A DNA stretch of 30,099 nt from Anaerolineaceae bacterium UBA6133 (GCA_002435825.1 DIVL01000022.1:1-30099), one strand, 5' to 3'. Positions 18,994 to 26,921 are shown, counted from the stretch's first letter. A program made the numbers and translations. Notes: generated from the letters alone by a model not told the origin.

Positions 18994-19221
18994 ATGGAAA
19001 AACCTCAAGGCCAATATGCATGGACGGTCAAGGTGGGTGAAAAGGGGCAAATTGTTATCCCCAAAGAAGCCCGCGATATATTTGACATCAATCCCGGCGA
19101 CACGCTGATTGTTTTGGGCGACGAAAAACAAGGCATAGCGATACCGCCCAAAGATGCGTTTACAAAACTTATAGCCACGCTTTTTGATGGTACTGCGCCG
19201 GAGAGGGAGGACGAAGAATGA
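18994..19221 (+). CDS. AbrB/SpoVT/MazE-type DNA-binding protein
   Basis: The 75-residue protein carries one swapped-hairpin AbrB domain at about residues 8-55: WTVKVGEKGQIVIPKEARD followed by FDINPGDTLIVLGDEKQGIAI. These proteins bind DNA as dimers and act as transition-state regulators or antitoxins. The start at 18994 has GGAGA at 18982-18986. It is the first gene of a three-gene operon and overlaps the ATPase gene by ATGA, so it most likely controls the operon by binding the palindromic promoter. No toxin gene accompanies it. Codon use and base composition are visibly more A/T-rich than in the flanking housekeeping genes, as in the Firmicutes genes it resembles. Confidence 0.85.
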   Translation: MEKPQGQYAWTVKVGEKGQIVIPKEARDIFDINPGDTLIVLGDEKQGIAIPPKDAFTKLIATLFDGTAPEREDEE

Positions 19222-19943
19222 ATGCTATCACAATTACGAACCTGTCTAAAAAATACGATGGGCTTACGGCGGTAGACAATTTGAATTTGACGATTGGGCA
19301 AGGCGAATTGTTCTCTCTTTTAGGTGTCAACGGTGCGGGAAAAACCACAACTATCAAAATGTTGTCCTGCTTGATTAAGCCAACCGGCGGCAATGCGGTG
19401 TTGCTTGGCGATAGCGTGAAAGAACACCCGCAGGCTGTCAAAGGGAAAATTAATATCTCACCGCAGGAAACAGCCGTGGCCGCCAATTTATCAGTAACTG
19501 AAAACTTGGAACTCATAGCGGGAATATACGGTCAGGATAGCAAAAGAGCAACGAAAAGCGCTGACGAAATGGTGTCACAATTTGGGCTTGACCGTGTTCA
19601 GAAGAAAAAAGCAAAACAATTGTCGGGCGGGATGCAGAGACGGCTCTCTATTGCAATGGCTTTGATTTCTAATCCACAAATTTTATTCCTTGATGAACCC
19701 ACTTTAGGGCTAGACGTTCTTGCCCGCCGCGAATTGTGGGCATCCATTGAGGCTCTAAAAGGAAAGGTTACTATCATTCTTACTACACATTATTTGGAAG
19801 AAGTGGAAGCGTTGTCCGATCGTGTTGGAATAATGGCAAACGGCAAATTGACGGCTGTTGGAACGGTAGCGGAATTGACGAAGCAGACCGGCACAAGTAA
19901 GTTGGAGGATGCTTTTGTTATCCTCTCAGGAGGCGCAGCATGA
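19218..19943 (+). CDS. ABC transporter ATP-binding protein (ABC-2 type exporter)
   Basis: At 241 residues this is a single nucleotide-binding domain of the drug/antibiotic exporter class (CcmA/NatA-like). Walker A is GVNGAGKTTT (about residues 36-45), the Q-loop region is ISPQET, the signature is LSGGMQRR, Walker B is ILFLDEPTLGLD and the switch His is in TTHYLEE. All look functional. It is coupled by ATGA overlaps to the AbrB-like gene before and the permease after. The substrate cannot be told; antibiotic, peptide or sodium export are possible. It appears to be part of a transferred block. Confidence 0.93.
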   Translation: MNAITITNLSKKYDGLTAVDNLNLTIGQGELFSLLGVNGAGKTTTIKMLSCLIKPTGGNAVLLGDSVKEHPQAVKGKINISPQETAVAANLSVTENLELIAGIYGQDSKRATKSADEMVSQFGLDRVQKKKAKQLSGGMQRRLSIAMALISNPQILFLDEPTLGLDVLARRELWASIEALKGKVTIILTTHYLEEVEALSDRVGIMANGKLTAVGTVAELTKQTGTSKLEDAFVILSGGAA

Positions 19944-20689
19944 GAATTTTTTTGTTTGCAAAACGCAATGCGAAAGAGGTTTTGCGTGACCCTATCAATC
20001 TCTTTTTCGGATTGGGATTTCCGCTAATTCTGCTGGTGCTGCTGTCCATCATCAATGCCAGTATTCCTCCCGAAGCACATAATACGATGTTCTCGATTGA
20101 AAACCTTGCGCCCGGTTTAGCAATGTTCGGAACCGCGTTCATGGCATTGTTTGCGGGTTTGCTGTTGTCTAAAGACCGGACTTCATCTTTCTTAATGCGC
20201 TTGTTTGCTTCACCCATGACCTCTTTGGATTTTATATTAGGCTACACTTTGCCAATGCTCGTTATGGCGTTTGCGCAAGCCACAATAACTTTGCTTGCGT
20301 CCTGTATTGTTGGGCTTGAACTTAACGCCAATCTCCTGCTTGCTATCGTTGTGACAACTCTGACCTCGCTTTTATTTGTAGGATTCGGCTTATTATTTGG
20401 CAGTTTGCTGAACGAAAAGGCGGTAAGCGGCATTTGTGGGGCCTTGTTGACGAATGTTGCTGCATGGTTGTCCGGGGTATTTATTCCGATTGACTTAATT
20501 GGTGGCGCTTTCAAAAAAGCGGCTGAAATTTTACCGTTTTATCATAGTGTGCAAACAATCCGAGCAGTCTTGGGCGGTAATTTTGACGAAATGCTACCGC
20601 ATTTGATAATTGTATTGGGTTATACGGTGGTTATTTTTATACTTGCAATTATCGTTTTTCATCATAAAATGAGCGGTGATAATGCTTAG
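19940..20689 (+). CDS. ABC-2 type transporter permease
   Basis: The 249-residue protein has about six hydrophobic segments (approximately residues 19-42, 54-76, 95-121, 129-155, 164-184 and 222-243), the usual layout of an ABC-2 permease. The amphipathic start MRIFLFAKRNAKEVLRDPINLFFGLGFPLILL is typical of this group. It would dimerise and pair with the preceding ATPase to form an exporter. ATGA overlap with the ATPase gene; 24 nt separate it from the KTR remnant. Composition is A/T-rich as in the rest of the block. Confidence 0.92.
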   Translation: MRIFLFAKRNAKEVLRDPINLFFGLGFPLILLVLLSIINASIPPEAHNTMFSIENLAPGLAMFGTAFMALFAGLLLSKDRTSSFLMRLFASPMTSLDFILGYTLPMLVMAFAQATITLLASCIVGLELNANLLLAIVVTTLTSLLFVGFGLLFGSLLNEKAVSGICGALLTNVAAWLSGVFIPIDLIGGAFKKAAEILPFYHSVQTIRAVLGGNFDEMLPHLIIVLGYTVVIFILAIIVFHHKMSGDNA

Positions 20690-20713
20690 AACCTATATTA
20701 AGGAGAGCGGTTT

Positions 20714-20922
20714 ATGGATGAGGAACTAGACCACATGAAGAATTCGGATTGGATACTTTGCCCTGTTTGTAAGAACAAAACCCGAATACGAATACGGCAA
20801 AACCAACACTAACAAAATTTCTTTTATTTTGACCGATGTTCAAGCAAGAAACTTTGGTGAATGTCAAATAATTGAATACTGTAGTTATCAAAGAGCCAGG
20901 CACAAAGATACAGAGCCGATAA
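20714..20922 (+). pseudogene. Broken cysteine-rich KTR-domain gene
   Basis: After AAGGAGAG, ATG 20714 begins DEELDHMKNSDWILCPVCKNKTRIRIRQN, the N-terminal half of the small cysteine-rich KTR family with its first Cys-x-x-Cys, and ends at TAA 20810-20812. From about 20791 another frame carries the rest of the family pattern: TKFLLF, then a TGA where a Cys is expected, PMFKQETLVNVK, a TAA, and LNTVVIKEPGTKIQSR to TAA 20920-20922. One frameshift, two internal stops and loss of the second Cys pair show decay. The family is frequent on Firmicutes mobile elements. Identification is from memory of its sequence. Confidence 0.75.
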
Positions 20923-20959
20923 CAGTGGGATTGCTCACAGTTACCGGCTCCTTCTTTTA
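20913..20959 (+). terminator. Terminator of the AbrB/ABC/KTR operon
   Basis: GAGCCGATAACAGTG (20913-20927) pairs with CACAGTTACCGGCTC (20936-20950) with two imperfect positions, followed by CTTCTTTTA. It overlaps the end of the KTR remnant, the position such a terminator would have at the end of an intact KTR gene. Confidence 0.85.
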
Positions 20960-21024
20960 GATGATGATATTCTACTGTAAGATTGCTAATAGACTTCGAC
21001 AACAAATACGAAACCTTATTTTGA

Positions 21025-21300
21025 AAGCAACGTAGCACAATACCTGTTCAATGGCTGCTCGAAATTAAAAATCAAAGCTGCCTGTACTCCTTTATCGCAT
21101 ACATCCCCAGAAACAACGGCAAGGTCGAAAGGAACCACAGGGAAAATCATAAACGCTTTTACAGCCCAGCTGTCTTCTATTCCTTCAAGGACTTTAAAAC
21201 CCAACTCAAATGTCATAATTATTGCTCTAACCGCATTCCTATGAAACTCTTGGACTTCGTTTCTCCTGTCTCTTTTTTAGCTAAGAGTGTCACACATGCA
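21025..21300 (+). pseudogene. Decayed DDE transposase (integrase core), C-terminal remnant
   Basis: In the frame of 21103 the sequence reads IPRNNGKVERNHRENHKRFY, then FYSFKDFKTQLKCHNY and IPMKLLDFVSPVSFL. This is the end of a DDE integrase core (IS481/IS3-like), whose catalytic Glu lies in the NGKVERNHRE segment. The preceding 78 bases, still open back to a TGA at 21022-21024, do not match the expected sequence in one frame (KLKIKAACTP lies in another), and no start or catalytic Asp is found. A fragment only. The pheST promoter lies just beyond, in bases that would continue this frame. Confidence 0.65.
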
Positions 21301-21313
21301 ATTGGCTGTGCCC

Positions 21314-21342
21314 TTGACCATGCCTTTGAAAACTTCTATAAT
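21314..21342 (+). promoter_or_regulatory. pheST promoter
   Basis: TTGACC (21314-21319), a 17-bp spacer and TATAAT (21337-21342), close to consensus. Transcription would start near 21349, at the 5' end of the T-box leader. Confidence 0.8.
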
Positions 21343-21348
21343 AGGGCG

Positions 21349-21592
21349 AAAGATGGTGATTGAGGAAAGTAGGCTTTAGAGCCCCAACAGGGAGGCGCGG
21401 TCGAGACTGAGAGCGGCGCCAGGTATGCAAAAGTTGAAGTTCCCTCAGGAGTCGAGCGGGTGAAACGTTTATGCAAGTAGTCCGCGCCGGGAGTTCCCGT
21501 TACAGAACGACCTGAGAGGGTTGGCTCTGCCAGCCAAGAAGGGTGGTACCACGGCTTTTTTGCCCGTCCCTTTATCTGGACGGGCTTTTTTT
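21349..21592 (+). ncRNA. T-box leader sensing tRNA-Phe
   Basis: The T-box sequence AAGAAGGGTGGTACCACGG at 21536-21554 is a close match to the antiterminator consensus; its TGGT bulge would pair with ACCA, giving discriminator A as in tRNA-Phe. Stem I starts near 21361 (TGAGGAA with the AGTA motif), and on its 3' side GTTGAAGTTCCCTCA offers TTC, a Phe codon, at 21440-21442 as specifier. The distal stem contains GGCGC / GCGCC. Uncharged tRNA-Phe should stabilise the antiterminator and switch on pheST. Assignment of the specifier is inference from the unfolded sequence. Confidence 0.92.
21562..21592 (+). terminator. T-box-controlled terminator
   Basis: GCCCGTCC (21562-21569) and GGACGGGC (21578-21585) with an 8-nt loop and seven T residues. 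It is the alternative to the antiterminator of the T-box and lies 29 nt before the pheS start. Confidence 0.93.
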
Positions 21593-21621
21593 GTCCGAAT
21601 GACAAATTGATGAGGTGAAGA

Positions 21622-22656
21622 ATGTTGGAAATTGAAGGAAAGTTACAGGCAGAGCTGGCGCGTGGGATTGAAGCGCTTCAGACTGTTGCCAAGGTCGAAT
21701 CGCTGGAAGCCTGGAAACAGGAGTTCCTTGGAAAGAGCTCGCTGGTGATGCAAACTTACGGCTCGATGGGAAAGCTTGCCAAAGAAGAGCGCCCGGTGAT
21801 TGGCAAGGCCGTGAACCAGGTGAAGGTGGGGCTGGAGGCAGCCCTGGCAGAAAAAGAGGAAGGCATCAAAACTGCCAGCCAACAGGAAACTTTTACCAAA
21901 GAAACCCTGGATGTGACCCTACCCGGGCGTACGCCGCGCCGTGGGAGGATCCACCCGCTGCATCTGACCCTGCGGCAGATCTACCAGATCTTTGGCGATA
22001 TGGGATTCCAGATTTACCGCTCGCCGGAAGTGGAAACCGATGACTATAACTTCACTTTCCTGAATATTCCGCCTTATCATCCGGCACGTGATATGTGGGA
22101 CACCTTCTATACCGAGAAGGAGGGTGTGGTCCTGCGTACGCATACCTCCCCGGGTCAGGTGCGGGTGATGCGCGAAAGAGTACCGGAGAATATCCGCGTC
22201 ATCCTGCCAGGCACGACCATGCGGTATGAGCAGCTGACGGCTCGCTCGGAAATTGAATTCATCCAGGTGGAGCTGCTGGTGGTGGGCAAGGGCATTACCT
22301 TTGCCGATATGCGCGGCACGCTGAACGACTTTGCCCGCAGAACCTTCGGCGAAAACGCGCGCACGCGTCTGCGACCGTCCTTCTTCCCCTTCACGGAGCC
22401 CAGCGCCGAAATGGACGTGCAGTGCTTTGTCTGCGGCGGGGAAGGCTGCGGCGTGTGCAAGGGCACCGGCTGGCTGGAGATCCTTGGCTGCGGCATGGTG
22501 CATCCAACCGTGCTCAGGTATGGCGGATATGACCCAGCGGTCTATTCCGGTTTTGCTGCTGGCATGGGCATCGACCGCTCAACCTTGATGCGCTATCACA
22601 TTGATGATATTCGCCACTTCCGCAATAACGACATCCGCTTTCTGGAACAGTTCTAA
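21622..22656 (+). CDS. pheS: Phenylalanyl-tRNA synthetase alpha subunit
   Basis: PheS is the catalytic subunit of the alpha2-beta2 enzyme that charges tRNA-Phe. The 344 residues include an N-terminal coiled coil (about 1-90) that contacts tRNA, then the class II core with LPGRTPRRGRIHPL, FLNIPPYHPARDMWDTFY, RTHTSPGQVR and the motif 2 region RLRPSFFPFTEPSAEMD. A four-Cys knuckle (CFVCGGEGCGVCKGTGW, about residues 269-285) is of a type also seen in other bacterial PheS. Several usually fixed positions differ: IQVEL instead of HQVEG, and SPGQ instead of SPVQ. The motif 3 region reads GMGIDRSTLMRYHIDDIRHF. GAGGTG precedes the ATG. pheT follows by 11 nt. Confidence 0.96.
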   Translation: MLEIEGKLQAELARGIEALQTVAKVESLEAWKQEFLGKSSLVMQTYGSMGKLAKEERPVIGKAVNQVKVGLEAALAEKEEGIKTASQQETFTKETLDVTLPGRTPRRGRIHPLHLTLRQIYQIFGDMGFQIYRSPEVETDDYNFTFLNIPPYHPARDMWDTFYTEKEGVVLRTHTSPGQVRVMRERVPENIRVILPGTTMRYEQLTARSEIEFIQVELLVVGKGITFADMRGTLNDFARRTFGENARTRLRPSFFPFTEPSAEMDVQCFVCGGEGCGVCKGTGWLEILGCGMVHPTVLRYGGYDPAVYSGFAAGMGIDRSTLMRYHIDDIRHFRNNDIRFLEQF

Positions 22657-22667
22657 GAGGAGATGAG

Positions 22668-25211
22668 ATGAAAGCACCCTTAAGTTGGCTCAAAGATTAC
22701 ATCGACCTCGACGGAGTTGGCATTGAAGAGCTTGCCAACCTCCTGACCAATGTCGGTCTGGAAGTAGAAAGTGTGCAGTTGGTGGGCGTGGAGAAGCCTG
22801 AAGGCAAACTGAAGAATAAATATTTTGGATTGTCCTGGGATAAAGAGAAATTCGTGGTCGCAGAGGTGGTGGAGGTGAACCAGCACCCCAACGCTGACCG
22901 TCTGACGCTCTGCGAGTTGAATGACGGCACGGGTATCACGACCGTTCTGACAGGCGCGCCAAATTTGTTCCCCTACCTCGGCAAGGGCAGGTTGGAAAAA
23001 CCGCTCAAGGTCGCCTATGCCCGGGAAGGGTCAACCCTTTATGACGGGCATCAACCCGGGCAAGTCATGACAAAACTCAAAAAGACGACCATCCGCGGCA
23101 TTGACTCGCGCTCGATGATCTGCTCAGAAAAAGAGCTGGGTATCTCAGAAGAACATGAGGGCATTATCGAACTGGACGCGGACGCGCCGGTGGGCATGCC
23201 GCTGGTGAATTACATGGGGGATGTGGTCTACGAGGTGGCAATCCTGCCGAATATGGCAAGAGATGCGTCCATCCTGGGTATTGCCCGGGAACTTTCGGCA
23301 GTTACGGGAAGACCACTGTGCTTACCTGAGGGGGTTGCCATGGAGAAGGGTGGGGCGATCGCGGAGAAGGTCGGCCTGGAAGTACGCGACGCCGAGCTTA
23401 ACCCGCGCTTTATGCTGGGAATGGTGGAGGGCACGCATGCCCGCAAAAGCCCCTATTGGGTGCAGCGGCGGCTTTCGCTGGCAGGTATGCGCCCGATTGA
23501 TGCCCTGGTGGATGCCACCAACTATACCATGCTCGAGATCGGTCAGCCCCTGCACGCCTTCGATTATGACCTGCTACGCGAGCGGTCTGGCGGCAAGCCG
23601 ACCATCATCACCCGCACGGCTTACGCGGGCGAGAAGATTACCCTGCTGGATGGATCTGAGCCGCAGCTTGACCCGCAAATAGAACTGGTGACCGACACCG
23701 TTGGACCGCTTTCCATCGCGGGTGTCATGGGCGGCGGCGAAACTGGCGTCCATGCGGGGACGCGCAGCCCGCTGGTCGAGTCGGCGAACTGGAACTTCAT
23801 CAACCTGCGCAAAACCCTCAGCAAAACCCACATCAACAGCGAAGCGGCTTACCGCTTTAGCCGCGATGTGCATCCAGCGCTGGCTGAAACCGCGCTGGGA
23901 TTGTGCTTGAAGCGCGTGCGGGAGTGGGGTGGAGGAGAGGTGGTGCAGGGCGTGCTGGATGAATACGGCAAGCCTTATGAAGATACCGTTAATCGCATAT
24001 CGGCACAAGACATCGCAGATGTGCTCGGGCAGGAGATCTCGCTGGAAGAATCCACCCAAATCCTTGAACGACTGGGGTTCACCTGCTTGATTGAGGGCAG
24101 TGAAATGGTGGCAAAGAGTCCGGCAACCCGCACGGACATCGAAACCGGGATCATCGGGCAGAGAAACCTGGTTGAAGAGATTTCGCGCGTCTACGGCTAT
24201 GAGCGCATCGCGCCGAAACGCCTGAGCGACGAGCTCCCGCCCCAGATTGGCAATCCTGGTCTGGAAGCGGAGGAACGCATCCGGGATATCATGGTCTCGA
24301 TTGGTCTGCAGGACACCCTGGCTTACCGCCAGACCTCACCCGAACGCGAAGCACGCCTGTTCATCGGCAGGAAGGCGCCAGAAGCGCTGGCTTACGTGCG
24401 CCTTAAGAACCCGATCACACCCGAACGCACCGCCATGCGCCGCAGCGCCATGGCAACCATGCTCGAGTTGCTGGAGTACAACGCGAAATTCAGGCCAGGG
24501 TTGGCTCTTTTTGAGTTGGGACCGGTCTTTTTACCTGTGGCAGACGAAGTTTTGCCCCATGAAGCGCTGCGTCTGAGCATAGGATTGACGGGTGCCTGGG
24601 ATGTGGCGAGTTGGGATCGACCCCAGAGCAAGGCGATGGACTTCTTTGATTTGAAGGGCGTGGTTGAAGGTCTTCTGGACGGTCTGCACCTGGAGGGGGT
24701 CAAGTTCCAGGCAACCGGGCACCCCAGTTTTCATCCTGGCAAGTGTGCTGAAGTGAGAGTGGGAGAGGAAGTTCTGGGCGTCATGGGCGAACTGCATCCG
24801 CAGGTAAAGAAAAACTACGCCTTCGGGCAGGATGCGGTGCTGGTGGCGGAGTTTGATGGCGAAGCCTTGGTCCGCTTGAGCAACGCGGTCTTCACCAATA
24901 AAGCAATCTCGAGCTACCCGGCGATGGTGGAGGATATTGCCCTGATCGTGGATGAGAGCGTGCCAGCAGAAGACCTGGAAGCCTTGATCTGGCAGGCAGG
25001 CGGAAAATTGCTGGTAGATGTCAAGCTGTTTGACGTTTACCGCGATGCCCGGTTGGGCGACGGCAAGAAAAGCCTGGCTTACCAGCTGACCTACCAGGCC
25101 TTTGACCGCACCCTGAACGATAAAGATGCCCTGAACATCCGCAACCGGATTGTTAAACAAACCAAAAACACCTTTGGCGCGGTCCTGCGCAGCCAGCAGG
25201 AGATTAGATGA
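22668..25211 (+). CDS. pheT: Phenylalanyl-tRNA synthetase beta subunit
   Basis: PheT is the structural and editing subunit of PheRS. Its 847 residues show, in order, the N-terminal B1 start MKAPLSWLKDYIDL, a tRNA-binding (EMAP-like) B2 domain at about 56-170 with VNQHPNADRLTLCEL, the B3/B4 editing module (about 210-400, including DATNYTMLEIGQPLHAFD), the B5 domain, the catalytic-like core with NPITPERTAMRRS, and the anticodon-binding FDX-ACB domain (about 755-847: SSYPAMVEDIALIVDES ... FDVYRD). The sequence before the B2 core is slightly longer than usual. GGAG precedes the start. The stop overlaps the next gene by ATGA. Confidence 0.96.
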   Translation: MKAPLSWLKDYIDLDGVGIEELANLLTNVGLEVESVQLVGVEKPEGKLKNKYFGLSWDKEKFVVAEVVEVNQHPNADRLTLCELNDGTGITTVLTGAPNLFPYLGKGRLEKPLKVAYAREGSTLYDGHQPGQVMTKLKKTTIRGIDSRSMICSEKELGISEEHEGIIELDADAPVGMPLVNYMGDVVYEVAILPNMARDASILGIARELSAVTGRPLCLPEGVAMEKGGAIAEKVGLEVRDAELNPRFMLGMVEGTHARKSPYWVQRRLSLAGMRPIDALVDATNYTMLEIGQPLHAFDYDLLRERSGGKPTIITRTAYAGEKITLLDGSEPQLDPQIELVTDTVGPLSIAGVMGGGETGVHAGTRSPLVESANWNFINLRKTLSKTHINSEAAYRFSRDVHPALAETALGLCLKRVREWGGGEVVQGVLDEYGKPYEDTVNRISAQDIADVLGQEISLEESTQILERLGFTCLIEGSEMVAKSPATRTDIETGIIGQRNLVEEISRVYGYERIAPKRLSDELPPQIGNPGLEAEERIRDIMVSIGLQDTLAYRQTSPEREARLFIGRKAPEALAYVRLKNPITPERTAMRRSAMATMLELLEYNAKFRPGLALFELGPVFLPVADEVLPHEALRLSIGLTGAWDVASWDRPQSKAMDFFDLKGVVEGLLDGLHLEGVKFQATGHPSFHPGKCAEVRVGEEVLGVMGELHPQVKKNYAFGQDAVLVAEFDGEALVRLSNAVFTNKAISSYPAMVEDIALIVDESVPAEDLEALIWQAGGKLLVDVKLFDVYRDARLGDGKKSLAYQLTYQAFDRTLNDKDALNIRNRIVKQTKNTFGAVLRSQQEIR

Positions 25212-25543
25212 AAACCGTATTAGTGTTCAATCGAAACGGTTTGGGCGATGCTCCGGAGAGCTTGCAGCAGACCCTGGCGGTAAAGTACCTGAGCCTGGCA
25301 GCCCAGTCAGAGGAAAAGCCCGCGCAGATTGTTTTCTATGCAAATGGCGTGAAGCTGGTGTGCGAAGGCTCGCTGGTGCTGCAGTGGCTGAAGCTGCTGG
25401 AAGCGGCGGGCGTGGAGCTGATAGTCTGCTCCACTTGCCTGGAGTACTTTGGACTGACGGACAAGGTCAGAGTCGGAAAAGTCGGCGGCATGCCCGGGAT
25501 CCTGGCCGCGCTGCAAGCAGCCGAAAAAGTCATCAGCCTGTAG
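25208..25543 (+). CDS. DsrE-fold protein like the C-terminal domain of YedF
   Basis: The 111 residues match the C-terminal DsrE-like domain of the selenium-metabolism protein YedF: VLVFNRNGLGD at the start, IVFYANGVKLVCEGS, then GVELIVCSTCLEYFGL with Cys74 and Cys77, and VGGMPGI near the end. The N-terminal TusA-like sulfur-carrier domain of YedF is missing. Proteins of this fold handle sulfur or bind thiols; the Cys pair could be redox-active or carry sulfur or selenium, which is inference. The ATGA overlap with pheT makes it part of the T-box-controlled transcript. No selD, selA or other sulfur-transfer gene is nearby. Confidence 0.85.
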   Translation: MKTVLVFNRNGLGDAPESLQQTLAVKYLSLAAQSEEKPAQIVFYANGVKLVCEGSLVLQWLKLLEAAGVELIVCSTCLEYFGLTDKVRVGKVGGMPGILAALQAAEKVISL

Positions 25544-25556
25544 AATTGCGCTATTG

Positions 25557-25596
25557 AAAAAGACGCCAACCTGATACTATAGTTGGTGTCTTTTTT
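25557..25596. terminator. Bidirectional terminator between the yedF-like and DODA-like genes
   Basis: AAAAAGACGCCAAC (25557-25570) pairs with GTTGGTGTCTTTTT (25582-25595), with one G-T pair, and has A-tracts and T-tracts on both sides. It lies between two convergent genes and can serve both. Confidence 0.93.
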
Positions 25597-25607
25597 GTGA
25601 ACTCGAT

Positions 25608-26402
25608 TTACCAGCCGAATGCCAATCCGCGCTTGCCGAGAATGAAGTCATCAAAGAGCACCTGGGCTGGGGCTTGCGCCAGGCCGGCACAGACCAGCAA
25701 AGGCAGCAAATGCTCCTCTCGGGGATGGCAGTAGCGGGCATGTGGGGCTTGGGTCCAGTTGAGCAAGGCTCGGCGCGTGTCAGCATAATTGGGTGCTGTA
25801 TTGGCTTCGATCAACCAGTCCTGAAAAGCATCGTTGGCAGGGTCTGGCTTCGAGGAGGGGCTCCAGGAGAAAGCAGACATGTTGTGGAACGAGAAACCAG
25901 AGCCAATGATGAGGACGTTTTCCTCAAGGAGCGGGCGTAATGCCTCACCAAGTGACAAATGACGTTCCGGATCCAAGCCGCGGATCAGCGAAAGCTGCAG
26001 GGTGGGGATGTCCGCCTCGGGGTACATCATCAGCAGTGGGATGAAATGACCGTGGTCGTAGCCGCGGGTTGGGTCGATCCGCGAGGGTATGCCGGCAGCC
26101 ATGAGCATCTCGGTAATTTTTTTGGCTGCTTCAGGCGCACCTGGCGCGGGATAGGTTACCTCGTAGGTTTCTGGCGGAAAGCCGTAATAGTCGTAGAACA
26201 TCGGGGGGTTGGGCGAGCCGAGCAGGGTGGGCATGGTTTCTTCCCAGTGCGCGCTGATTACGAGGATCAAATCGGGGCGGGAGATTTGTTCCGGCAGTGC
26301 GCGCATGAAATCGATCATGGCCTTGTGCCCCGGGTCGCCAAGCAAGGGCAGCGGTCCACCGCCGTGGCTGAAGTAGACAATGTGTTTTTTGTTTTGGTCC
26401 AT
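25608..26402 (-). CDS. Extradiol ring-cleavage dioxygenase-like (LigB/DODA class III)
   Basis: This family contains 4,5-DOPA extradiol dioxygenases and E. coli YgiD, cytoplasmic non-haem metal enzymes of about 260 residues. The predicted metal ligands are present: His13 in FSHGGGP, His52 in ISAHWEE, and the later histidines of GYDHGHFIPLLMMYPEADIP and HPREEHLLPL. The physiological substrate is unknown for most bacterial members. The start at 26402 (264 residues) has AGAGGTG 4 nt before it; an upstream in-frame ATG at 26441 would add 13 residues and lies upstream of a possible minus-strand -10 (TACAAT, 26430-26425). No aromatic catabolism gene is adjacent. Confidence 0.9.
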   Translation of the reverse strand: MDQNKKHIVYFSHGGGPLPLLGDPGHKAMIDFMRALPEQISRPDLILVISAHWEETMPTLLGSPNPPMFYDYYGFPPETYEVTYPAPGAPEAAKKITEMLMAAGIPSRIDPTRGYDHGHFIPLLMMYPEADIPTLQLSLIRGLDPERHLSLGEALRPLLEENVLIIGSGFSFHNMSAFSWSPSSKPDPANDAFQDWLIEANTAPNYADTRRALLNWTQAPHARYCHPREEHLLPLLVCAGLAQAPAQVLFDDFILGKRGLAFGW

Positions 26403-26490
26403 AAGCACCTCTCTTATGGGCGTAATTGTAAACCAGCACAAGGTTTAGCCGGCAACCACACCTTTGACAAACCTTGGAAGGAAATTGGAT

Positions 26491-26519
26491 TTGACAAAAG
26501 GGGTAAAATGTTATAAACT
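26491..26519 (+). promoter_or_regulatory. tRNA-fMet promoter
   Basis: TTGACA (26491-26496) followed after 17 bp by TAAACT (26514-26519), or after 15 bp by TATAAA (26512-26517). Either places the start within about 10 nt of the tRNA. Confidence 0.65.
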
Positions 26520-26530
26520 AATTATTCCGA

Positions 26531-26602
<72 letters not shown>

Positions 26603-26604
26603 CT

Positions 26605-26632
26605 AAAAACCACCAGAGATGGTGGTTTTTAC
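26605..26632. terminator. Terminator after tRNA-fMet
   Basis: AAAAACCACC (26605-26614) and GGTGGTTTTT (26621-26630) are perfect complements around a 6-nt loop. It works in principle on both strands. Confidence 0.92.
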
Positions 26633-26639
26633 TTTAGGT

Positions 26640-26921
26640 AGTTTATTTCACTTCGTGGGCACTGGCGAATTCCCCCAGAGGAATCATATCCCCTGAATGA
26701 ACCCGAAAAATATCAGAGCCTGGCCTACTCTGGCTTTCATTTTCTTGGTTCACTACGGAAGTAATAATCACCGAATCCGCTGATTGACAAACAAATGTCT
26801 ATTTCATTCTTACTGCCACTTATGCGTGATCCAGTAAACACCCTACACTTTTATCATCGACCCCATCTTGTTTTGATAGTGTTCGATGTTGCCACTACAC
26901 TTTTCCAGTAATAAACAATAC
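26640..26921. other. Gene-free 280-bp stretch with short direct repeats
   Basis: No convincing coding frame. CTACACTTTT occurs at 26843-26852 and again at 26895-26904, and CCAGTAA at 26831-26837 and 26905-26911. These could be traces of an element end or chance. No terminator is seen for the minus-strand gene ending at 26922. Confidence 0.4.

Noticed and set aside
21016..21216. Minus-strand open frame of 66 codons in the island
   Set aside because: It is antisense to the transposase remnant that has clear family motifs.
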